DNA from: Viridothelium virens
Taxonomy: Eukaryota; Ascomycota; Dothideomycetes; Trypetheliales; Trypetheliaceae
Reading direction: 5' to 3'
Length of the DNA stretch: 64,000 nt
Assembly: GCA_010094025.1 (NCBI GenBank)
Contig: ML991839.1
Coordinates: 99,985 to 163,984 of the forward strand
In this document: in pieces, positions 57,685-64,000 of the stretch
Layout: each line of letters begins with the position of its first letter
Position numbering within the stretch: position 1 is the first letter of the stretch
Program-made: the position numbers and the translations under genes
Notes under the pieces: generated by a model
What the model saw: only the letters and a program-made list of their open reading frames with translations
The model's database searches: none
What the model was told of the DNA's origin: nothing

Positions 57685-59092
57685 TCAAGACATGAAGCGA
57701 GCTTTCTTGAGCTCATCATACTCCTCATCGATGTTTCCGCTCCAGATCCATTTCATCCGATCCTTCAGCTTGTCTCTAACAATAGGGAGACAGTCGTCGT
57801 AAGGAAGCTCCGCGCAATCAGGTATCTTCATTTGATAGACTAGTCCTGCTTCACGCGCCGTCTGTTGTGCCCTTTTCGCTCTCGGCAAACGGACGTCTTG
57901 ATAGAGCCGCATATATGGTTCCAACCTGGTCATTACCTCTGCAGGCCTTGAAGCTTTGCTGAGACAGTCAGCTAAAGCGCGGGCAAGGATGTATCCGTCC
58001 TCTAAAGCCTGTCCAGCTCCCGCTCCTGGTCCTGAGTCAGTGGTCTACTTCTCCAATGCGGTTGCTCTACTGGTGAACTGACCTTGATGAGGTAGCATTG
58101 CATGAGCAGCATCGCCCAGCAGCACAACCTTTCCTCCAAAAAATGTCCAATCGTCGAGAGGTTCCCGATCATTGAGCTTCCATTTCGATATTTCCGATGG
58201 CAAGAGTTTGATCAGTCTCCGCACAGTCCCATTGAAACCCTCATAATCTATCTCGGCCTCTTTTCTCCGCGACTTTGATGTCCAACTCTCTCGGAGGTCT
58301 CCAAGTTCGGATTCAGGAACAGCTACAAAGGCCACAATGTTTAAGGACTGATTCCGGCTAATTGGAAAGACCAGGAAATGCTTTCCAGGCCCTAAAAAGC
58401 TTACAGCAAAAGTTTCGAATGGCCACCACTCTTCGAGGTCAGCAATAGGGATAACTCCTCGATACGCGACTCGGCCACTATAGAGTGGCCGATCTTGAAA
58501 GAATTGACCGCGAATGTTTGAATGAATTCCATCACAGCCTACCACTAGGCTTGACGTGATCGTTGTACCATCAGCAAAAGAGACATTTATTGTGTTGCCA
58601 TTTTCCTAAGCATGTCGTTACTCTAAGCTTGTATACCGCGAGTTGCTGCTTTACCTTTACTGACTTGCACATCTTGCCAGTGTGTAATGTAGCAGCATCG
58701 CGCTCTTGTGTTGCCTTGACGAGTAGGTCAAGAAACTCGGCACGCGCTACAGGGGCTTGTCGGATAGGTCCCTCATCTTTAGCTGGGATGGTGAGAATCT
58801 CAGCGCCGTTGTCAAATCTGCGAAATGTTAACCAAACCCCTCGCCGAAAGCCCGCAATCGTGTTGAGCTGTGCTCCGATGCCGATTTGATGAAGAAGCTT
58901 TGCTGCATTGGGCCCTATATGAACGCCAGCTCCAATCTCTTTGTACTGTGCCGCTTGTTCGTAAACATCAATTTTGACCTTGACATTTGTCGCGCTACAG
59001 AAATGATGGATGAACAAGGCGCAGCATAAACCGCCGATACCGCCGCCAACTATGGCTATCTTAAATTGCCTTTCATCATACTCTGGGTCCAT
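57685..59092 (-). CDS. FAD-dependent monooxygenase (salicylate hydroxylase-like)
   Basis: 435 residues from exons 59092-58655, 58605-58083 and 58031-57685. The splices give CKSVK-ENGNTINVSFADGTT and LPHQG-PGAGAGQALEDGY. FAD-binding motifs are present: GGGIGG in KIAIVGGGIGGLCCA, the GD-type motif VVLGDAAHAMLPHQGPGAGAG, and VVGCDGIHSNIR in between. This is the flavoprotein aromatic hydroxylase fold that adds oxygen to phenolic acids using NAD(P)H. I start at MDPEYDERQFKIAIVGGG because that gives the family's usual N-terminus. The frame remains open to an ATG at 59224 (44 more residues). It is divergent from an MFS transporter across 546 bp, so the two probably share control. The substrate is unknown. 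Confidence 0.9.
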
Positions 59093-59638
59093 CTTTGTTG
59101 GATGCGGGCAGGGGGGATCCGCAATCATGGTGTTGCTTGTGTTTTGAATGAGCCGATTCTTCACCAATTCGATTAGGTCGTCAAGGTATAATTCTACCGA
59201 TCTTACATACCTCGGCATCATCAACCCGTCCTTCAGGGATCAATGGTCATCTCGTTATCCGATCCATGTCGTGCTTCTGGGGCCCACGAATTCAGCCCTG
59301 TAGCTAGAGTAGCTGTGCCGTACACCATGGTGCGGGGTTGAGATGCGGCTCTCGGCCACGGTGAAGGCGTGACGCACCCCTTCATCTATGGGCAGTCATT
59401 TAATTACTCATGATGAAAGTGCTGGCGTTTTCGAAGCGTTTCTTTCCTTGCATTATTATTTCCTATCTACAAAAGCTTTGCGGACCTACACAATATACTG
59501 TGATTACCCTAGGAACTGATCGCAAGATTCGAGAAGCTAGATTGATCGATTGCTAAACCATTGTCGTACGCGAAAGTACTCCGCAATTTTTCAGATTTGT
59601 GGCCTTCATTTCGTCAAAGTCAGTTACTGGCTTCAGAG
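59093..59638. promoter_or_regulatory. Divergent promoter: FAD monooxygenase (-) / MFS (+)
   Basis: 546 bp between start codons, with scattered CGG triplets (about 59335-59360) but no copy of the CCGCGG double element seen at 39.6 and 41.9 kb. Part of it may be coding if the monooxygenase starts at 59224. Confidence 0.45.
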
Positions 59639-61169
59639 ATGTTCGAAGGAGAACCAACAAAGACTGAAGCGTCCGTTATCGAATCTTTCCAAACACCCAA
59701 TGATGCGAAAGATTCCAACGGTATCTTACTTATTCCTCAACCCACGAATGACCCCGAAGATCCCCTCAATTGGCCATCATGGCGTAAAAGGATAGTGCTT
59801 GTACAAGTCTCGCTGATCTCGTTCCTTTCTCTGTTTTCTGCGTCATTGATCGTAAGTAACCGGGCTTTTGAGAGCCGCCTTGCAAAGCTCACGTTGAACA
59901 AAGGTGCCTACCTTCGTACCTTTGGGAAAATATCTCCACAAGGACTTGACGGACGTTGCATACGTCGTCAGCATCTTCACTGCTATTATATCAATCTCGC
60001 CACTTGTTTGGAATCCCATTTCGAATGTCTACGGTCGCAGGCCAGTTTACATCGTGAACTTAATCGCCACTGTTGCCTTCTCCGCAGCGTCAGCAGCTTC
60101 TCATGATTACGGTACATTGCTTGCCATGCGAGCGTTGTGTGGTTTGTTGGGTACAGCCGCATTAGGTCTTGGCCCTGCAACAGTTTGCGATCTTTTTTTT
60201 GCACATGAACGCGGACGCTACATGGGCGTTTATACACTTTCTTTCATTACTGGAGGACATATTGCTCCAATAATTGGCGGATACATCGAAAAGAATCTGA
60301 CATGGCGATGGTGTTTTTATGTACCAGCAATCATCGCAGCTGCGCTGTTGATTTCCTTCATCTTGACTGTACCGGAAACTCTTTATTCACGGACACTTGA
60401 TCAATCTACGAAATCTCAGCCAGGCTCTGTCCAGAAGATTTTGATGTTACGGAGAGCTGCTCCTTCGAATAGACTTCGGCCGATCGATTTTCTGCGTCCT
60501 TTTCAAATGTTATTATACCCCAGTGTAGTAGTTCCGACTGTCTATTATGCTACCAGCTTTGGATATGGGACCATTCTCTTTATTTTGACCTCAACCAACA
60601 TATTTTCTCAACTATATCACCTACAGCCCTACCAAGTTGGCGTACTTCTGGGAATACCTTTGACTGTTGGCAGTGTCATAGGCGAGTGCTGCGCTGGCTA
60701 CTTGTCCGACTTGGTAAGCGAGAGGCGTGCAATCCATCGGGGAGGCAAGAGAATACCAGAGGATAGATTCCTCGCCATTTATCCAGGAGCAATTCTGTTG
60801 CCGCTTGGTGTCGCAATCGAAGGCGTCTGTATTACACACAAAACACACTGGATTGGACCAGCAATGGGAGTCGCCATCGCAAGCTTCGGGCTACAGATCG
60901 TGACAACAATCATTTACGCCTATATTGCAGACTGCTACAAGCCGCAGTCAGCAGAAATTGGCGCGGTGCTCAACTTTACTCGCCAGATCTTCAGTTTCTG
61001 CGTTGGCTTCTATGCAATCCAGACGGGCCAAATGATTGGATTCCAGGATGCTTGGATTATATGGGCTTGTATTAACGTTGCTACTTTCTTGCCCGTCATA
61101 ATTCTTGTATGGAAGGGGGAGCGATGGCGTAGAGCTTTAGGTACACCTAAATTCCACAATGATTTGTAA
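59639..61169 (+). CDS. MFS transporter (DHA1-type)
   Basis: 492 residues from exons 59639-59851 and 59904-61169; the 52-bp intron is in phase 0. The cytosolic N-terminus ends in NDPEDPLNWPSWRK, like the other MFS protein in this window. Motif A-like PISNVYGRRPVYIVN follows TM2. LLAMRALCGLLGTAALGLGPATVCDLFF covers TM4, and the TM5 motif is GGHIAPIIGGYI. About twelve membrane segments end before a short basic tail (WKGERWRRALG). The closest groups export drugs or small organic compounds. Its divergent arrangement with a flavin hydroxylase suggests transport of a substrate or product of that enzyme (inference). Confidence 0.92.
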
Positions 61170-62950
61170 ATGGCCTGAATTAGAGCGGAGAAGAATACTT
61201 GATGAAGCTTCTTTTCTCGAAATATGGTTTGAAGCATATCATACTAGTTTTCACCAGATTTTTTTCTGCAACCTGCTAGAAAATTTATATTTTATGTAGT
61301 CTAGTAAAGGTTGTGCCATAACACTCCCGGATCTTTTTTCTCTTTTTCTATCATCGCTTTGGCCTTATTATTGTCGAATTCATAATCCTTTAGATAAGAC
61401 ATCTTATTCACATTGCTTTTGTTCGCCATGTTGAAATTCTTGTTGGCTGCCGTAACTGCCGCCGAATTCCTGACAACAAGAATAAGATCGCAAACTTCTC
61501 CATCTTTAGCCAATACAGCGATCAGTGTGCTAAAAATGGCTACTGCTTTTAAGAAGCTGAGAGCTTAAAATAAAGTAAGATGGATACAATATGAAAGGAG
61601 CGATACTTTTACGTTCCTTATAAACGACTTCTTTGTTCTTGGGATTTATTCTTGAGATTCAACGTCTTTATCAGTTCTTTGTCGATCAAGCGATGTTTTG
61701 ATGAACGTCGCTGTACTTGAGACCTTTGTCGGACATAAGGCGGAGATTTTATTGGAGCAAATCAAGACGCTGAGGAGACTGGAAAATCAAGCTGAAGTAT
61801 TGAGTTAGTAAGACAGCAGCAAAAGACAGTTGTTCAAACATGGAAACTAAGGACATTAACAGTTTTATTATGATCAAAAACATGGCGTTGAAAGATGATA
61901 ATAATGAGAAATTTACGACATTTAAATCGTTTAAAGAGTAAAACAGCTGATGACAATAAGCAGTATTAGGCGAAGGGATTACAAACGAAGAGGATTAAAA
62001 CCGGGAGTACAGCAGAAGCTGAAGCTAAATAATAAATGGGGCTGTATCAGCGCTGTCCATACTGTATAACATATCAGCCTAATTAGGTTGAAGAGAAGAA
62101 AAAGGGCGATTAGGCACAGCCAGCTGATGCGATTGTCAAAGGAGCAGAGAGAAAGGTAGGAGCAAGAACACAAGATTAGGACAGACAGTTGGTGGGGGAA
62201 GGGGGCTTTTATAGACATCAAAAGCAGCACCGGCGTGACACCTGAACGGGGCCCAGCACAGGTGCAGGACCAGCTGGAAACGGGCTGCACCGGGACCAAC
62301 ATTATCCATATAAGCCTAAGTCTTGATGATTTGAGTCTCTTCTTGGGATAAACCTTTCGCTGCTTTTACATAACAATGTACCAACATCATGGTCCGTAAT
62401 TGGCACCTGCAGAGGTCTGGACGCACGGACGTATACAAGGATTTGGACCGCCGTGTAAATCAGTATGGCTGCAGCTGCTCAGTCGGCTTAAAGAAGCTTC
62501 ACATTGGGCCTGTGGCACTACTTGTGCTTATTCGTTCTTGCGACCCTTTAGGTGTATAAAATAAGTCGGTAAGTCTCGCCCGGAGTTTAGCCAAAGATCA
62601 CGTGAAACCAGAGCGGAGTTCGGGTAAGCCCAGTCCACTCCACCCCACATGTAAGACTGGAATGGTCGGACGTGGCTCAAGCAATCGTTCCCGACTCTCA
62701 GCTCTGCCTTGCTTTCGCGCCCTCAGATTTGTCTTGCGCATGGGAGGCGACATTCAATTCTGATCTCAATTCTCAATCTATTCTCTTGGCATATTTCATT
62801 GAATTACAGATTTGTCGCATAGCGAGATATTATTGCCCTTCCTTCTCAGTACCTTTACGTTCGGTTCGAACAGTATGGTGACAGCAAGGCATCAGCCGGA
62901 GAAGGACTGCGTGCACAACGATTCTAGATCTTAGGGTGTGAGGAGAAGAA
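61170..62950. other. AT-rich, repeat-like region
   Basis: Gene-poor DNA with many short interrupted frames. The frame at 61301-61513 (-) is Lys/Asn-rich and not recognisable. A candidate solo LTR lies at 61831-62301. The composition and lack of genes suggest decayed mobile DNA. Confidence 0.45.
61831..62301 (-). mobile_element. Candidate solo LTR (retrotransposon remnant)
   Basis: The 471-bp block begins TGTT and ends AACA, the TG...CA layout of LTRs. On the minus strand it starts TGTTGGTCCCGG and carries TATAAAAG at about 62206-62213, about 90 bp from that end, as expected for a U3 promoter. No clear 5-bp target duplication is seen (ACAGT before, TTATC after), and no coding part adjoins. 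The assignment is tentative. Confidence 0.35.
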
Positions 62951-63191
62951 ATGGTACCGCCTTTCTCTTATGAGGTCTAGGATCATTGACTAACGGGCAA
63001 TTATTCACTAGAACCTAAGCGCGGCGACTTCGGTCATCCTACCCGAAGCCGGAATCCTTGCCGGCTTTCTTTCAGCTATCATTCTTCTGATCACGATTCT
63101 TGTATGGAAATACCTGTTACGACCCAGCCGCGTCAAGGCTGAACGCCATCTCCTTTGTACTTGCTGCAAGCGTTCCACAGACAGGTCGTAA
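62951..63191 (+). CDS. Possible small single-pass membrane protein (60 aa), or truncated gene
   Basis: The model has an ATG-only first exon (62951-62953), an intron 62954-63011 (GTACCG...CACTAG) and an exon 63012-63191. The product has one strong membrane helix (ILAGFLSAIILLITILVWKYLL) followed by a basic, Cys-containing tail (RPSRVKAERHLLCTCCKRS). The last four codons lie in the left arm of the large palindrome, so the frame may have been cut short by that repeat. I do not recognise a family. The hydrophobic segment is convincing, but the first exon is not certain. Confidence 0.35.
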
Positions 63192-64000
63192 CGAGCAAAG
63201 ATCACGTGACTGATTAGTAGTGAGAAGCTACAGATCAGGATAGAGCGATCTGGAGCGATCACCCACGGATCACAAGTTATCACACTGATCAGCAGCGATC
63301 AACCAGAGATCAGTAGAGATCTGATCAGAGGAGAAACAGCTGTGATCGGGGGAAATCACAAGTATATATATGTAGGAGGGAATCAGCTTAACTGACTTCC
63401 TCGCGTTTTATTACCATACTGTACCTACAGTTAGTTACAAGCCTGATTAAACAAGACCTTATTTATTATTTAAGTTGTTTAAGCTTAGTGACCCTTCTTA
63501 CATCACTGGATCCTCGACACTCCGCTCCTACGTAAAAAACCCTGAGACCTTTCTACGTACCTGCTACAAGCTGTTATGAGCCTATACCCCCTAGTACAAG
63601 CACAGCTTGTAGCAGGTACGTAGAGTGGTCTCAGAGTTTTTCACGTAGGAGCGGAGTGTCGAGGATCCAATGATGTAAGAAGGGTTACTAAGCTTTGAAC
63701 AACTTGGTAATAAATAAGGACTTGTTTAATTTGGCTTGTAACTAACTGTAGGTATAGTTTGGTAGGATAATAAAATGCGAGGAAGTTAATTAAGCTGATT
63801 CCCTCTTATATATATATACTTGTGATTTTCCTGATCACAGCTGTTATCCTTCTGATTAGATCTTTACTGATCTTGGGTTGATCGCTACTAATCAGTGTGA
63901 CAACCTATAATCTATGGGTAATTACCCTAAATCGCTCTATCCTAATCTGTGGCTTATTATTATTAATTAATTATGTGACCTTTACTTATTATAACCTGTC
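63180..64000. repeat. Large imperfect palindrome with RIP-like divergence
   Basis: The left arm (63180-63574) and the reverse complement of the right arm (63602-64000, continuing past the window) align along their whole length around a 27-bp loop. The innermost approximately 90 bp are almost identical. Outward, the arms differ mostly by C/T and G/A changes, with the right arm AT-richer. The left arm has about ten GATC tetramers between 63200 and 63360. It could be two copies of a transposon or LTR in head-to-head orientation. Confidence 0.85.

Noticed and set aside
61301-61513. 70-codon Lys/Asn-rich minus-strand ORF
   Set aside because: I looked for a retroelement gag identity, but no zinc knuckle or other gag-like feature is present.
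63180-64000. Palindrome as a telomere or plasmid end
   Set aside because: No TTAGGG-type repeats are present, and the arms diverge by transitions as in mutated transposon copies.

Overview
The window is nuclear DNA of a filamentous ascomycete (Pezizomycotina). The evidence is short introns (about 48-140 bp) with GTRNGT donors, TACTAAC-like branch sites and YAG acceptors, dense genes on both strands, and proteins such as Set1, Pex1, Mcm7, SmB, uL5 and fungal-type MFS and Zn2Cys6 families. I cannot fix the genus from sequence alone. Most gene models below were rebuilt by hand from splice sites, and in almost all of them the exon lengths sum to a multiple of three.

Layout. 0-7 kb: a small unknown gene, a CRT10-like WD protein and a secreted CAP/PR-1 protein. 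7.9-23 kb is a housekeeping block: a SPATA20/YyaL-type thioredoxin-domain protein, a mitochondrial GGQ release factor divergent from MCM7, mitochondrial pyruvate carrier MPC1, SmB divergent from ribosomal protein L11, and a CSC1-type channel. Between MPC1 and SmB lies a broken alpha-box (MAT1-1-1-type mating gene) relic whose homology starts right after the SmB stop codon. 23-37 kb: a large F-box protein, a proline-rich protein with a ubiquitin-like domain, and the H3K4 methyltransferase SET1.

39-47 kb looks accessory: an MFS transporter, a Zn2Cys6 regulator and a secreted tannase/feruloyl-esterase-family enzyme. The transporter and the regulator share an almost identical double CCGCGG element in their promoters, in opposite orientation, which suggests that the regulator controls itself and the transporter. 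48-56 kb returns to core genes: a small membrane protein divergent from PEX1, lumazine synthase (RIB4), and a secreted cupredoxin. 57-61 kb holds a divergent FAD-monooxygenase/MFS pair, a plausible small catabolic or efflux module.

61-64 kb is AT-rich and repeat-like. It has a candidate solo LTR, a possible 60-residue membrane protein and an approximately 0.8 kb imperfect palindrome. The palindrome's arms differ mostly by C/T and G/A transitions, as expected of repeat-induced point mutation. The right arm runs off the window.
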